A stretch of DNA of 64,000 bases from Desulfosporosinus sp. FKB (lineage in GTDB: Bacteria; Bacillota; Desulfitobacteriia; Desulfitobacteriales; Desulfitobacteriaceae), in contig NZ_NADJ01000014.1 in NCBI RefSeq assembly GCF_002196705.1, positions 1 to 64,000 on the forward strand. The letters are read 5' to 3'. The notes under the pieces were generated by a model. It made no database searches and had not been told where the DNA came from. It worked only from the letters and a program-made list of their open reading frames with translations. A program made the position numbers and the translations under genes. Shown piece after piece: positions 16,559 to 25,017 of the stretch (the first letter of the stretch is position 1; each line of letters begins with the position of its first letter).

Positions 16559-17041
16559 TTAAAAAAAGATATGTTTCGCATTAATATGGCCTTCTTGTAA
16601 TACCATCCAGCCAAAAGAATATTGAGGTTCACGACGTTTATCCGTTGGTGAACCAGGATTAAACATAAGTACCCCAAGTTGCCACTTCAGAGTGGGAGTA
16701 TGGCTATGTCCAAAAACGACAATATCAACAGGATTTGACACAAAAGCATTATAAGCACGTTCCATAGTTGTTTGACCCTTGCCTTGGTGTCCATGTACTA
16801 TGCCGATTTTTAAGGAATCACACTCAACCCATTCTTGACTGGGAAGATTTACATCCCAGTCATCGCAATTCCCACATACTGCCTTAACAGGAGCTAAGAG
16901 ATTTAGTTCGTCAAGGATTTCCTTGTGAACTAAATCTCCGGCATGAATAATAAGATCCGCCTCAGCTAAATGCTCCCATACAAAACGTGGTAATGTTTTC
17001 CCTAATCTTAAATGGGTATCAGACAAAACAGCAATTTTCAT
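16559..17041 (-). CDS. YfcE/MJ0936-type metallophosphoesterase
   Basis: 160-aa calcineurin-like phosphodiesterase with the full set of metal ligands: D8 and H10 (SDTHL), GD in HAGDLVH, GNCDD, GHQ and the GHSHTP motif. Small stand-alone members are soluble, Mn- or Ni-dependent phosphodiesterases of uncertain natural substrate. The gene is single; R2 and a terminator follow it. Confidence 0.92.
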   Translation of the reverse strand: MKIAVLSDTHLRLGKTLPRFVWEHLAEADLIIHAGDLVHKEILDELNLLAPVKAVCGNCDDWDVNLPSQEWVECDSLKIGIVHGHQGKGQTTMERAYNAFVSNPVDIVVFGHSHTPTLKWQLGVLMFNPGSPTDKRREPQYSFGWMVLQEGHINAKHIFF

Positions 17042-17101
17042 CAGATTTACCTCATTTATTTTTGAAATTTATGCAAAAAGAACCTCGAACTTCCCTTATA
17101 A

Positions 17102-17146
17102 GTGAACTCGTTCAGCTAAAGCTGAACATCAAAGCTTAGATAAATC
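17102..17146 (+). repeat. repeat fragment R3
   Basis: Carries the first 28 nt of the family (GTGAACTCGTTCAGCTAAAG..., ending GAACATC) followed directly by AAGCTTAGATAAAT, which looks like the 3' tail. All of the middle is missing. It could be a deletion product or a minimal unit. Confidence 0.75.
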
Positions 17147-17207
17147 TTGTTTTATGTTGATACATTATAACATAATTCTTGAATTTGGAGAAAAGCTAAG
17201 AGTAAGA

Positions 17208-17237
17208 AAGGATTGCTAGGTTTTCCCTGCAATCCTT
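17208..17237 (-). terminator. terminator of the 123-aa gene
   Basis: AAGGATTGC (17208-17216) / GCAATCCTT (17229-17237) with TTTCTT following on the minus strand. Confidence 0.6.
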
Positions 17238-17243
17238 CAGGAA

Positions 17244-17615
17244 TCAATGAAAATAGTTTAAAGAATGACGTTGCCTTTTCATGGCTTTCCTAACTTCATT
17301 GGCAACGCGCCAGGTCTCTGGCAGGTGAGGCGTGATTAACTCTAATTTCCCAGTTCGTTTGTCTATTAAAATATCGACAGTTGGTTTTCGGCCTTGTTCT
17401 TTCTCTCCTGGATGTAAAATATCAATTCCTATTTTATGTTCATCATATTGAGGAGGAACAAGGTAATTTAAAACCTCTTCAGTTGCATCCATCAACTCTA
17501 CAACTTGATCTTGTGGGTATCCTTCTCGCAAGAGAATATCCCGTACTTGGGTTAGAGGATGGTCAAGGGTCAATAACATCTGGGCGCGTTGAATCAAATT
17601 ATAATCGATATCCAT
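17244..17615 (-). CDS. hypothetical 123-aa protein
   Basis: Soluble protein starting MDIDYNLIQRAQ. The first half is helical and the second carries PTVDILIDKRTGKLELITPHL, a beta segment of the kind seen in small regulatory or tRNA-contact domains. No motif gives a function. The gene stands alone between R3 and a transporter gene and has its own terminator. Codon use is like its neighbours. Confidence 0.6.
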   Translation of the reverse strand: MDIDYNLIQRAQMLLTLDHPLTQVRDILLREGYPQDQVVELMDATEEVLNYLVPPQYDEHKIGIDILHPGEKEQGRKPTVDILIDKRTGKLELITPHLPETWRVANEVRKAMKRQRHSLNYFH

Positions 17616-17729
17616 GACGCACCTCCACTTTATTTTGATATCTTCATTTTTCCCTTAACCCATGTAATGAATACTGATTAGATGTTTACGAATCTGGCGA
17701 TATCTTACAGTCATATTAAGGAGGTAACA

Positions 17730-18173
17730 ATGTTAAAATTTCTGTCATTACCTTTTGTTATAGCCGGAATTTCGGGAATTACTATGGCTGTTCAAGGCAC
17801 ATTAAATTCTTTATTAAGCGAAAAGACCTCTTTGTTATCTGCGACCTTTATCGTTCATATTATTGGAACAGTTATTGCGTTGTTTGCTCTTTTAGTCTGT
17901 AAAATACCAATTTTCAAACATGATTGGGCATCAATTCCTTGGTTTCTTTACCTTGGCGGCTTATTAAGTGTCCTTATTGTCGGACTTGTTGCGGTCAGTA
18001 TTCCTAAGATTGGTGTCTGCAATGCAACGACAGCCATTATTATTGGACAGGTGAGCACAGCCGTTCTGATCGACCATTTTGGATGGTTTGGCATTCAGCG
18101 GTTTCCCTGGAATCCATGGCAGTTTCTTGGCATTGTTTTATTTGCGGCGGGTGCAAAGCTTCTTTTCCGATGA
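17730..18173 (+). CDS. DUF606/YdcZ-type small multidrug-like transporter
   Basis: 147 aa, with four or five transmembrane helices, matching the half-size DMT-superfamily DUF606 (YdcZ) proteins: FVIAGISGITMAVQGTLNS at the N terminus and TTAIIIGQVSTAVLIDHFGWFG near the end. I choose ATG 17730 because AAGGAGG lies right before it; the open frame runs 16 codons further upstream. Members often come as tandem pairs; only one copy is here. Substrate unknown. Confidence 0.85.
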   Translation: MLKFLSLPFVIAGISGITMAVQGTLNSLLSEKTSLLSATFIVHIIGTVIALFALLVCKIPIFKHDWASIPWFLYLGGLLSVLIVGLVAVSIPKIGVCNATTAIIIGQVSTAVLIDHFGWFGIQRFPWNPWQFLGIVLFAAGAKLLFR

Positions 18174-18178
18174 TTAAC

Positions 18179-18703
18179 TTAAGTATTAGTACGTGCACCA
18201 ATAATGCCCAAATTCTTGATTATAAAATAGATTTCATCGCTTATGACAAATTTCTGAATTTGTCCGTTAGAGGCAAGAATAACCGAAGTTTTTCCCGTTG
18301 TTTTTTGATCACTTTCAATCAGTCTAAACAAGAAGGCATACGCATCACTGCTTACAGGAAGTTGATTAAATTCTCCATCAGCAACAAATATAATCCAATA
18401 ACCCGAGGAAATCTCACTTTTGCCATTATAAAGGGCATTAGAAATATCAGAGTAATCTTGGCCTAAGACGTTTTGCGAGTTCGCAGCAGCGCTATAACTT
18501 TTATTTGCAGCGCTATTTAAGGTGTAATTGTCATTAAGAGTACTAGTTTGAGTGAGGGGGTCTGATAAACGAGTATAGATATCTTTGAAAAAATTAGGAA
18601 AGAGTACATACCCTACTACTCCTATGATAAGAATCCAAAGGGCCAAGGCCTGTAAATCCTGCCATAACTCACTGCGTGGCGGTCTACCCCAGGTATTTGG
18701 CAT
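18179..18703 (-). CDS. membrane-anchored hypothetical protein
   Basis: 174 aa from ATG 18701-18703, chosen because GGGGGAGAGG precedes it; the frame extends seven codons upstream. One transmembrane segment near the N terminus (ALALWILIIGVVGYVLFP) is followed by a Ser/Asn-rich linker and a C-terminal domain (GYWIIFVADGEFNQLP ... SVILASNGQIQKFVISD) with a thioredoxin-fold-like rhythm but no CxxC. Function unknown. Divergent from uvrC and convergent, with 5 nt between, with the transporter gene. Confidence 0.65.
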   Translation of the reverse strand: MPNTWGRPPRSELWQDLQALALWILIIGVVGYVLFPNFFKDIYTRLSDPLTQTSTLNDNYTLNSAANKSYSAAANSQNVLGQDYSDISNALYNGKSEISSGYWIIFVADGEFNQLPVSSDAYAFLFRLIESDQKTTGKTSVILASNGQIQKFVISDEIYFIIKNLGIIGARTNT

Positions 18704-18830
18704 AACCTCTCCCCCATTTATCATAATTGAGTATACTTACAGCATATATACGTTTGAATATGCGCAGATATGTGCGAAGCACTTGCATCTTGCTGACCCG
18801 AGTTCTAAAATAAGAGCAGAGGTGGTAAAA

Positions 18831-20624
18831 GTGGATCTGCTTCGACAAAAACTGAGCCTGTTGCCTCCCAAACCGGGCGTCTACCTTATGAAAGACTACC
18901 GGGGACAAATTATTTATGTCGGCAAAGCAAAACAATTAAAAAATAGAGTTAAATCTTATTTTACTGGGTCTCATGATGGGAAAACAGCTCGTTTAGTGAG
19001 CCATATCATAGATTTTGAATATATCCTAACGGATTCAGAAGTCGAAGCCCTCGTGTTGGAATGCAATTTAATCAAAAAATATAATCCCAAGTACAATATC
19101 CTCTTACGTGACGACAAAACTTACCCTTATCTAATGATCACACATGAAAGGCACCCGCGTATTATTGTCACGCGTCAAATTAAAAAGGGCTCTGGGAAAT
19201 ATTTTGGTCCCTATCCTAATGCCACAGCCGCACAAGAAGCCGCCCGACTGCTAAACCGGCTTTTCCCTTTTAGAAAATGCCGCCAGATTCCAACCCGTTC
19301 TTGTCTATACTTTCATCTAGATCAATGCCTGGCACCCTGTACTCGTGATGTTTCTCCCAATGACTATGAAGAAATATCCAAGAACGCCTCAACATTTCTT
19401 AATGGTGACCAAAGTGAAGTTTTGAATCTCCTAAGCGCTAAAATGCAAACAGCAGCAGAATCTCTCCAATTCGAAAGAGCCAAAGAATACCGGGACCTTA
19501 TCGAGGATTTAAAACGACTTGGAGAAAAACAAAACATAACCCTCAATGATTTTATTGACAGGGATGTTATTGGCTATGCCAAAACCACAGATCAATTATG
19601 TATTCAGGTCTTTTATCTGCGGCAGGGAAAGTTACTGGCAAGGGATAATTTTATTTTTCCTTATTACGACGATCCGGAAGAAGCATTTATTTCCTTCATT
19701 GCTCAATTCTACCTGGAGCGTAAGATCTGGCCAAAGGAAATTTTAATTCCTTCCCTGGAATCGCAGGCCTTATTGAGTTTATTTCCTATTTCAATTCCCC
19801 AAAAAGGGAAGAAAAGAGATCTGGTTCTGATGGCCATGTCAAATGCCCAAACAACGCTCCACGATCAGATTACTCTTGAAATACGCCAACAATCGGATAA
19901 TAACCAAGCTCTGTCAACTCTTGGAGAACTCTTGAAGATACCTTGTCCTCACCGAATTGAGGCCTTTGATATATCCAATACGGCTGGAACCCATTCTGTT
20001 GCAGGTATGGTTCAATTTATTGATGGTAAACCACAACGCAAGGGGTATCGTAAATATAAAATACAACCAATGGAGACGTCTGATGATACAGCTTCTATGA
20101 GTCAGGTTATACGCCGCCGGTACCTTCGTCTTGTTTCCGAAAATGAACCTTTGCCTGACTTAATACTGGTTGACGGAGGCAAAGGCCAAATCAACGCAGC
20201 CTTAAAAGAGTTAGAGGAACTTCGACTCAAGATTCCTGTGGCAGGCATGGTAAAAAACGATCACCATCAAACGAATGAGCTGATGGATTGGGAGGGAAAG
20301 TCCATCTCTTTAGCGAGGAATCATCCAACATTTTTATTATTGGGGCGAATTCAAAATGAAGTCCATCGTTTTGCCATCACATTTCACCGTCAACAGCGCA
20401 CCAAGAATATGACCTTGTCTGCTCTTGACGGAATAACAGGAATAGGCCCTAAACGCAAGCAGCATCTCTTACAGCATTTTTCTTCCCTTGCTGAAATACA
20501 ACAGGCTTCTGTGGAAGAACTTCAATCTACAGGGCTCCCCGAAGGAATTGCCCTCTCTATTTTTAATTACTTTCACCCTACAAGTGACCATGACCTTTTA
20601 CCGAAGGAGAAATCTATTCCATGA
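18831..20624 (+). CDS. uvrC: UvrC, excinuclease ABC subunit C
   Basis: Dual-incision nuclease of nucleotide excision repair. I set the start at GTG 18831 (V/M-DLLRQKLSLLPPKPGVYLMKD), 597 aa, with AGAGGTGG before it; the longer open frame overlaps the divergent gene. The GIY-YIG 3'-incision domain (PGVYLM ... IIYVGKAK) comes first, then the UvrB-interacting UVR motif near residue 210, the RNase H-like 5'-incision domain (ILVDGGKGQ) and tandem helix-hairpin-helix at the end (ITGIGPKRKQHLL). No uvrA or uvrB nearby. Confidence 0.96.
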   Translation: MDLLRQKLSLLPPKPGVYLMKDYRGQIIYVGKAKQLKNRVKSYFTGSHDGKTARLVSHIIDFEYILTDSEVEALVLECNLIKKYNPKYNILLRDDKTYPYLMITHERHPRIIVTRQIKKGSGKYFGPYPNATAAQEAARLLNRLFPFRKCRQIPTRSCLYFHLDQCLAPCTRDVSPNDYEEISKNASTFLNGDQSEVLNLLSAKMQTAAESLQFERAKEYRDLIEDLKRLGEKQNITLNDFIDRDVIGYAKTTDQLCIQVFYLRQGKLLARDNFIFPYYDDPEEAFISFIAQFYLERKIWPKEILIPSLESQALLSLFPISIPQKGKKRDLVLMAMSNAQTTLHDQITLEIRQQSDNNQALSTLGELLKIPCPHRIEAFDISNTAGTHSVAGMVQFIDGKPQRKGYRKYKIQPMETSDDTASMSQVIRRRYLRLVSENEPLPDLILVDGGKGQINAALKELEELRLKIPVAGMVKNDHHQTNELMDWEGKSISLARNHPTFLLLGRIQNEVHRFAITFHRQQRTKNMTLSALDGITGIGPKRKQHLLQHFSSLAEIQQASVEELQSTGLPEGIALSIFNYFHPTSDHDLLPKEKSIP

Positions 20625-20791
20625 TTTTGAATTACAGAGTAGAATTATGCCGAAAATGTTACTACAAACGCACACATCAATGTAACATATCTGATAACTA
20701 TATAAGCAATATTAATGCTTCTTTGACAAAATCAAGCGGGGAGTGTCTCCAATACAGGCCCGTTCCCTGGATTCCCCGTTGTTAAATTGGT

Positions 20792-20829
20792 CATAAAAAC
20801 AACAGCGATCTCTCGCTGTTGTTTTTATG
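20792..20829. terminator. bidirectional terminator between uvrC and the NlpC/P60 gene
   Basis: Perfect 17-bp stem CATAAAAACAACAGCGA (20792-20808) / 20813-20829 with a 4-nt loop, A tract on one side and T tract on the other, between two convergent genes. Confidence 0.92.
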
Positions 20830-20846
20830 AATCCTTAATGCATAGT

Positions 20847-21572
20847 CTAATTGACTCGACGGGCACCCAAATAACGGTTTGCGTAATAGTTATCACTCAG
20901 ACTTGTAACACGAATCCCTTTATTCGAAGCATGAACAAAGCGTCCCCCTCCAATATAAATACCTACGTGAGAAGCTCCTGAAGCGTAGGTGGAGAAAAAT
21001 ACTAAGTCACCTGCCTGTAGCTGTCCTCGACTGATAACGGTTCCAATTCTAAATTGCTCTCCTGCAGTTCTCGGCAATGAAGTATTCGAGGCTCGATAAA
21101 CATATTGAGTAAACCCTGAACAATCAAAGCCGTTTCGACTTGTTCCCCCAAAACGATAGGGAACACCCTGCAAGCTTAGAGCATTATTGATTAATTGAGA
21201 GGTAACCGAACGCGATACTTGTTTCTGAGACTCAGCAGCGACTTGAATTGATTTTGATCGTGCTGCTGGCTCCGGGACAACTCCTGATTGCAGTTTATCT
21301 GCTGATTCTGTTACGTTATTTGGTGTACTTGAAGCCGATGAAACGGGTTTCGAAACAGGTGTTGAATCCTTACCCTCTTGGAAGGTAAGAGAAGCAGTTT
21401 GCCACTGCAACTGAGTGCGGACGATGTTAGTATAGGGCCCAGTCGGAATGGAAATTAACGTTGTCTTGGCTGCAATTTTACCCGCTGCTGGAACTGATAA
21501 ACTACTCGCCAACATTAAACCAGCCAGAACTGTGCTTCCTAACCACATCCGTCCGGATGAGGAAATTAGCAA
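20847..21572 (-). CDS. secreted NlpC/P60 peptidoglycan endopeptidase
   Basis: Cell-wall hydrolase cleaving stem peptides. A signal peptide (VLAGLMLASSLSVPAAG) precedes a low-complexity Ser/Thr/Val linker of about 70 residues and a C-terminal NlpC/P60 domain of about 120 residues. The catalytic Cys lies in NGFDCSGF, His in ASHVGIYIG and the third polar residue in RFVHAS. An ATG is present at 21588-21590, but GAAAGGTGG right after it favours TTG 21570-21572 as the true start. The ydaO riboswitch ahead makes it c-di-AMP regulated, a known pairing in Firmicutes. Confidence 0.92.
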   Translation of the reverse strand: MLISSSGRMWLGSTVLAGLMLASSLSVPAAGKIAAKTTLISIPTGPYTNIVRTQLQWQTASLTFQEGKDSTPVSKPVSSASSTPNNVTESADKLQSGVVPEPAARSKSIQVAAESQKQVSRSVTSQLINNALSLQGVPYRFGGTSRNGFDCSGFTQYVYRASNTSLPRTAGEQFRIGTVISRGQLQAGDLVFFSTYASGASHVGIYIGGGRFVHASNKGIRVTSLSDNYYANRYLGARRVN

Positions 21573-21592
21573 TGAGAGTCCACCTTTCATTT

Positions 21593-21715
21593 GCTTACGA
21601 GGTTAGTTGACGGATTCGGGCTAAAGGTGTAAGCCCTACACGAGAATTCGTGATTCACCCCAATAAAATCCCCCGCTCCCAACATAAGTTCGGATTCAGC
21701 ATTTTATATTTAGTC
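21593..21715 (-). promoter_or_regulatory. ydaO/yuaA c-di-AMP riboswitch
   Basis: Minus-strand leader of the NlpC/P60 gene. The conserved blocks of the ydaO class appear in order: GCTGAATCCGAAC, GGGAGCGGGGGA, TTGGGGTGAATC, AGGGC, CCCGAATCCGTCA and CTAACCTCGTAAGC. Known ydaO switches sense c-di-AMP and turn off wall-hydrolase or transporter genes. The switch ends only about 20 nt before the proposed TTG start, so control may act on translation. Confidence 0.93.
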
Positions 21716-21795
21716 TATTCGCCTATATTAGGCTATTCGCCAGTATGTCTAAAAATCCCTGCAATAATTCATGGAAATATGCACCATAATAACCA

Positions 21796-21980
21796 GTGAA
21801 CTCGCTTACGCAAAAGCTGAACATCGGGGCTTCAGATACAATAATGTCCGGTGGACATTATTGCCGAGCCGCCTTTCCCAATAGGAATACTTAGCGGCGA
21901 AGGAGGACTCTACCCCACCTGAAGTTCACGAAGGACCCACCCCCACTTATAGAAGTGGGGGTCTTAAAAACTGGATAAAT
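21796..21980 (+). repeat. dispersed hairpin repeat R4 (long type A)
   Basis: Full-length copy with a middle block absent from R1 and R2: a perfect AATAATGTCC/GGACATTATT hairpin and a GCCGC/GCGGC hairpin, inside the CTTCAG/CTGAAG frame. It ends with the CCCCCACTT/AAGTGGGGG hairpin and CTGGATAAA. Near-identical to R6, 13 kb away. The AGCTAAAGCT loop region differs here (CTTACGCAAAAGCTG). Confidence 0.88.
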
Positions 21981-21989
21981 TTTATAGTA

Positions 21990-22086
21990 TGAGGACACTT
22001 TCACCGAAAACGCCTTAGCCCATAACAAATGCTATCGCGTTGAAGGATGGACTCTACTCCCACGTGTAGAAGTGGTTAGATAAATA
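21990..22086 (+). repeat. repeat fragment R4b (type B), next to the structured RNA
   Basis: Matches internal and 3' parts of the type B copies R7 and R9: GACACTTTCACCGA, CATAACAAATGCTATCGCG, GAAGGATGGACTC and a CCCAC...TAGAAGTGG end, closing TTAGATAAAT. It begins 10 nt after R4 and ends at the terminator of the large RNA, so two insertions lie back to back. Confidence 0.75.
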
Positions 22087-22707
22087 AAAACCGCCTCTCA
22101 AATTGAGAGACGGACTTTATTTGGACAATAGGAGGCTAAAGAGTCAATATTGAGGCTTAGGTCAAGTAGGTTTTCCCGCTGAGTTCCTTCGGTTTCCCTA
22201 AAGGCGATTTCTCCTTTTCCCCAGCCTGGGATGTCGCCATCACCAGAACTTGATCACCACTTAGTCCTCACTTCAATCCTCTTTAGTTAACGTTCTAGAA
22301 GTTTCCTTAACACTCCTAGACAATCTAGCCTCTTTTGCAGAAAAGCATTTCCGGCAGTTTGAAAAGCATCGGCCAACGCCCTCCAAACCTCTTAAAGCCT
22401 TCCCAACTTTTCCACCTCAAGGCAGGCTACACTGCACTAAGTTCCTTCCTAATGCAGGTTCTACCCTAAGCCGTAGCTATAAAAGCCACGCACTTAGGCC
22501 TCCACGGAAAAGGGTAGCGCCCGCATGCCATTGCGGATCCCCCTCATTCCTTAACTCCCAGCAACAACCCTCGACTGGGCGTCGAAAGCCACCACCAGGA
22601 ACTTCATCGGTATGCCCTCGGCGGATTATTAGGCCCGCCTTCGATTGCCAATCGTGCACTAGAATAACGCTCCATAGCCCAAAGCAAAATTAGTTGTTGT
22701 GATTACA
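22082..22707 (-). ncRNA. ~620-nt structured noncoding RNA (OLE-class candidate)
   Basis: No convincing ORF covers this stretch, yet it has its own sigma-A promoter, a strong terminator (stem 22091-22113, T tract 22082-22090) and dense self-complementarity. The two ends pair: GGCUAUGGAG near the 5' end with CUCUUUAGCC near the 3' end, extended by CGUUAUU/AAUAUUG. Internal hairpins include GGCGG/CCGCC, UCGAC/GUCGA, CCGCA/UGCGG, CCUAAG/CUUAGG, CUGCA/UGCAG, GCGU/AUGC and GGCGA/UCGCC. It lacks hallmarks of RNase P, tmRNA, SRP RNA and group II introns. Size and host type fit OLE RNA, but the usual partner gene oapA is not adjacent, so the class is inference. Confidence 0.8.
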
Positions 22708-22713
22708 TTGCCT

Positions 22714-22742
22714 ATTGTACCTGATTATCATAACTTTGTAAA
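22714..22742 (-). promoter_or_regulatory. sigma-A promoter of the large ncRNA
   Basis: TTTACA (22737-22742), 17-nt spacer, TACAAT (22714-22719) on the minus strand; expected start near 22707. One of the best promoter matches in the window. Confidence 0.85.
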
Positions 22743-22865
22743 AAACCTTTTAGCCATTTATACCTTCGATTAATAAAGTATAAAGATAATTACGGATTCT
22801 TTTTGTCATCTAAGCTAAGTTTTTTAGATAAAATCAGTTATTTAGACACTAAAAAAGCAAAACTA

Positions 22866-24233
22866 TTAGTTGGATAAACTTGTAATTGGAGCAGGAATCC
22901 GACCGCCGCGATTAATAAATGTTTTCGAGGAAAATGGATGAACATTCATGACCGGAGCTCCGCCCAATAGGCCTCCAAATTCCACACGTTCCCCAGCCTT
23001 TTTACCGATAGCAGGAATGATTCTGACAGCAGTTGTTTTTTTATTAATCATTCCAATAGCAGCTTCGTCAGCGATTATTGCCGAGATGGTTTCAGAACTC
23101 ACATCCCCTGGCACGGCAATCATATCTAGTCCAACAGAGCAGACACAGGTCATGGCTTCCAATTTATCAAGATCCAGAGCCCCAACCTCCACAGCCTTAA
23201 CCATTCCGGCATCCTCTGAGACAGGGATAAATGCACCACTTAAGCCTCCCACATGAGAAGAAGCCATGGCGCCGCCCTTTTTAACCGCATCATTTAACAA
23301 GGCTAAAGCAGCCGTCGTACCATGCGTTCCACAACGTTCAAGGCCCATATTTTCCAGAATCTCAGCCACACTATCCCCAATAGCCGGTGTTGGAGCCAAG
23401 GACAAATCGACAATTCCAAAGGGAACTTGTAAAGCCTTCGATGCTGCTCGGCCAATCAGTTCACCCATTCGTGTAATTTTAAAGGCAGTCTGTTTTATAA
23501 GATTGGAGAGTTCCCCAAAATCTGCATCAGGAAATTCTTTCACAACTTTTGCTACAACCCCCGGACCGCTTACCCCAACATTAATCACACAATCTGGTTC
23601 TCCAACACCATGGAATGCACCCGCCATGAAAGGATTATCTTCTGGAGCATTACAGAAAACAACAAGTTTAGCTGCACCAATTCCATCTTGAGCAGAAGTT
23701 TTTTGAGCGCAATTTAAGATAACTTCTCCCATTCGTTTGACTGCATCCATATTTATTCCAGCTTTAGTCGTTCCGATATTTACTGATGAACAAACAAAAT
23801 TTGTTTCACTCAGGGCCTGAGGAATAGCATCAATTAAAGCTAAGTCTCCCTCCGTAAATCCCTTCTGCACTAGAGCAGAAAACCCGCCAATGAAATTTAT
23901 GCCCAACTCATTAGCAGCTCGATCTAAGGCTTTTGCAATTCTTACCATTCCTTCTGAAGATAAATGAGCTGCTGCGATAGCAATCGGTGTGACTGAAACA
24001 CGTTTGTTGATTATGGGAATTCCATAACGAGATGAAATTTGTTCTCCTACCGTCACTAAGTGACTTGCTTTTTTTACGACCTTATCATATATTTTTCGTT
24101 CTAAACTATTTATATCCTCTGTGACACAATCCAATAAACTGATTCCCATAGTAATGGTTCTAATATCAAGATTTTCTTCATGAATCATCTTAATAGTTTG
24201 TTGAATTTCCTCACGGGCAAATGTAATCGTCAT
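22866..24233 (-). CDS. UPF0210/DUF711 family protein
   Basis: 455 aa from ATG 24231-24233, selected for the GGAGGG site nine nt before it; the open frame continues 26 codons upstream and would overlap the spacer and the end of the ACT gene. UPF0210 proteins are widespread in Firmicutes and have a PFL-like fold by family annotation, but no radical glycine segment is seen here. Conserved features are Gly-rich loops ([37 protein letters not shown]). It is paired with an ACT-domain gene 43 nt upstream, the usual partner, which suggests ligand regulation. No enzymatic function is established. Confidence 0.92.
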   Translation of the reverse strand: MTITFAREEIQQTIKMIHEENLDIRTITMGISLLDCVTEDINSLERKIYDKVVKKASHLVTVGEQISSRYGIPIINKRVSVTPIAIAAAHLSSEGMVRIAKALDRAANELGINFIGGFSALVQKGFTEGDLALIDAIPQALSETNFVCSSVNIGTTKAGINMDAVKRMGEVILNCAQKTSAQDGIGAAKLVVFCNAPEDNPFMAGAFHGVGEPDCVINVGVSGPGVVAKVVKEFPDADFGELSNLIKQTAFKITRMGELIGRAASKALQVPFGIVDLSLAPTPAIGDSVAEILENMGLERCGTHGTTAALALLNDAVKKGGAMASSHVGGLSGAFIPVSEDAGMVKAVEVGALDLDKLEAMTCVCSVGLDMIAVPGDVSSETISAIIADEAAIGMINKKTTAVRIIPAIGKKAGERVEFGGLLGGAPVMNVHPFSSKTFINRGGRIPAPITSLSN

Positions 24234-24276
24234 AAACGATTTCCCTCCACAATTACCTTCTTTAAATTCTTTTGTT

Positions 24277-24570
24277 CTAAATGCGATGCATATAGGTAAA
24301 TATATCCTCATGCTGAACTTTTACTTGTAACCCTTTATTGAGCCCCTCTTGTTCAAGAGTATTGGCTAATTCCACCAATTCCAACGTTGACGATTTCAAA
24401 TCGACCACCATGATCATTGTAAAAAATTCCTTGAGGATTGTCTGACTGATATCTAAAATATTTACGTTATATTCGGCAAGTTTCGTCGCAACCCAAGCGA
24501 TGATACCAATCTGATCCCTACCGATAACCGTAATTATGGCACGTCCAGACTCTTCGCGAATCATTGTCAT
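24277..24570 (-). CDS. ACT-domain protein, UPF0237 family
   Basis: 97-aa stand-alone ACT domain, starting near [22 protein letters not shown] with the ILDISQTIL and FTMIMVVDL strands typical of the family. ACT domains bind amino acids or similar small effectors. It stands just ahead of the UPF0210 gene, an association kept across many bacteria, so the two probably act together. Confidence 0.92.
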   Translation of the reverse strand: MTMIREESGRAIITVIGRDQIGIIAWVATKLAEYNVNILDISQTILKEFFTMIMVVDLKSSTLELVELANTLEQEGLNKGLQVKVQHEDIFTYMHRI

Positions 24571-24653
24571 AAGTTTTCCTCCTTAGCTTACTTATATAAA
24601 CAATCGTTCATCAATATCCAGAATAATTTTACGCTGGGAACCAATAATGCTAA

Positions 24654-24677
24654 AAGAGAGCCCCCGAGAGCTCTCTT
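24654..24677 (-). terminator. terminator of the HesB-like gene
   Basis: AAGAGAG (24654-24660) / CTCTCTT (24671-24677), GC-rich at its top, followed by TTTTA on the minus strand. Confidence 0.75.
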
Positions 24678-24690
24678 TGAAAACTACTTA

Positions 24691-25017
24691 TCAGGAACAA
24701 CCGCCACCGCAGCTTCCACAACCGTCACTGCTAGGGTTCGCTGTGCGGATTTCGAATCCTCCGCCTTGCTTAGAATCAATAAAATCAATTGTAGCACCCT
24801 CTAAATAAGAGGAAAGCTTCTTATCGGTGAGTATTGATACGCCGTAACCTTCATCAAGTATGTCATCTGTTGTCTTTGACTCATCCAGAGTCATGCCGAA
24901 ATTCGGCCCACCTCAACCAACGCCCACTAAATAAAGTCTAAGAAATGCATTTTCTTTATTTTGACTTTTAAGCACTTCTTTAACTTTTTGAGCTGCGAGT
25001 TCTGTAATCTCTACCAT
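24691..25017 (-). CDS. HesB/IscA-like selenoprotein (in-frame TGA = Sec35)
   Basis: ATG at 25015-25017 with AAAGGAGTGAG before it opens a frame of 108 codons plus stop that is interrupted once, by TGA at 24913-24915. Before the TGA the product is MVEITELAAQKVKEV ... RLYLVGVG; after it GGPNFGMTLDE ... and the CGSCGGGCS tail. In HesB/IscA proteins this position (GVGCGGPxFG) is the first conserved cysteine, so TGA most simply encodes selenocysteine. HesB-like selenoproteins are a known prokaryotic family. A SECIS-like hairpin follows at the right distance. Calling only the part after the stop would give a false 67-aa protein. Role: probably iron-sulfur or redox chemistry. Confidence 0.88.
24878..24892 (-). 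promoter_or_regulatory. putative bacterial SECIS hairpin
   Basis: GACUC-UGGAU-GAGUC, a 5-bp stem with a 5-nt loop bearing G at its second position, starting 20 nt after the UGA. Bacterial SECIS elements need an apical-loop G roughly 16-37 nt after the UGA, which fits. A second hairpin (GCCGA/UCGGC) lies between them and is the alternative. Confidence 0.65.

Noticed and set aside
22477-22659. 60-codon minus-strand ORF
   Set aside because: It lies inside the structured RNA, has no ribosome site and a composition driven by hairpins.
24691-24894. Separate 67-aa protein at the HesB-like locus
   Set aside because: It is only the part after the UGA; the start, ribosome site and domain begin upstream.
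24913-24915. TGA as a pseudogene-making nonsense mutation
   Set aside because: The codon replaces the exact conserved cysteine, the frame is otherwise intact and a SECIS-like hairpin follows; HesB-like selenoproteins are known.
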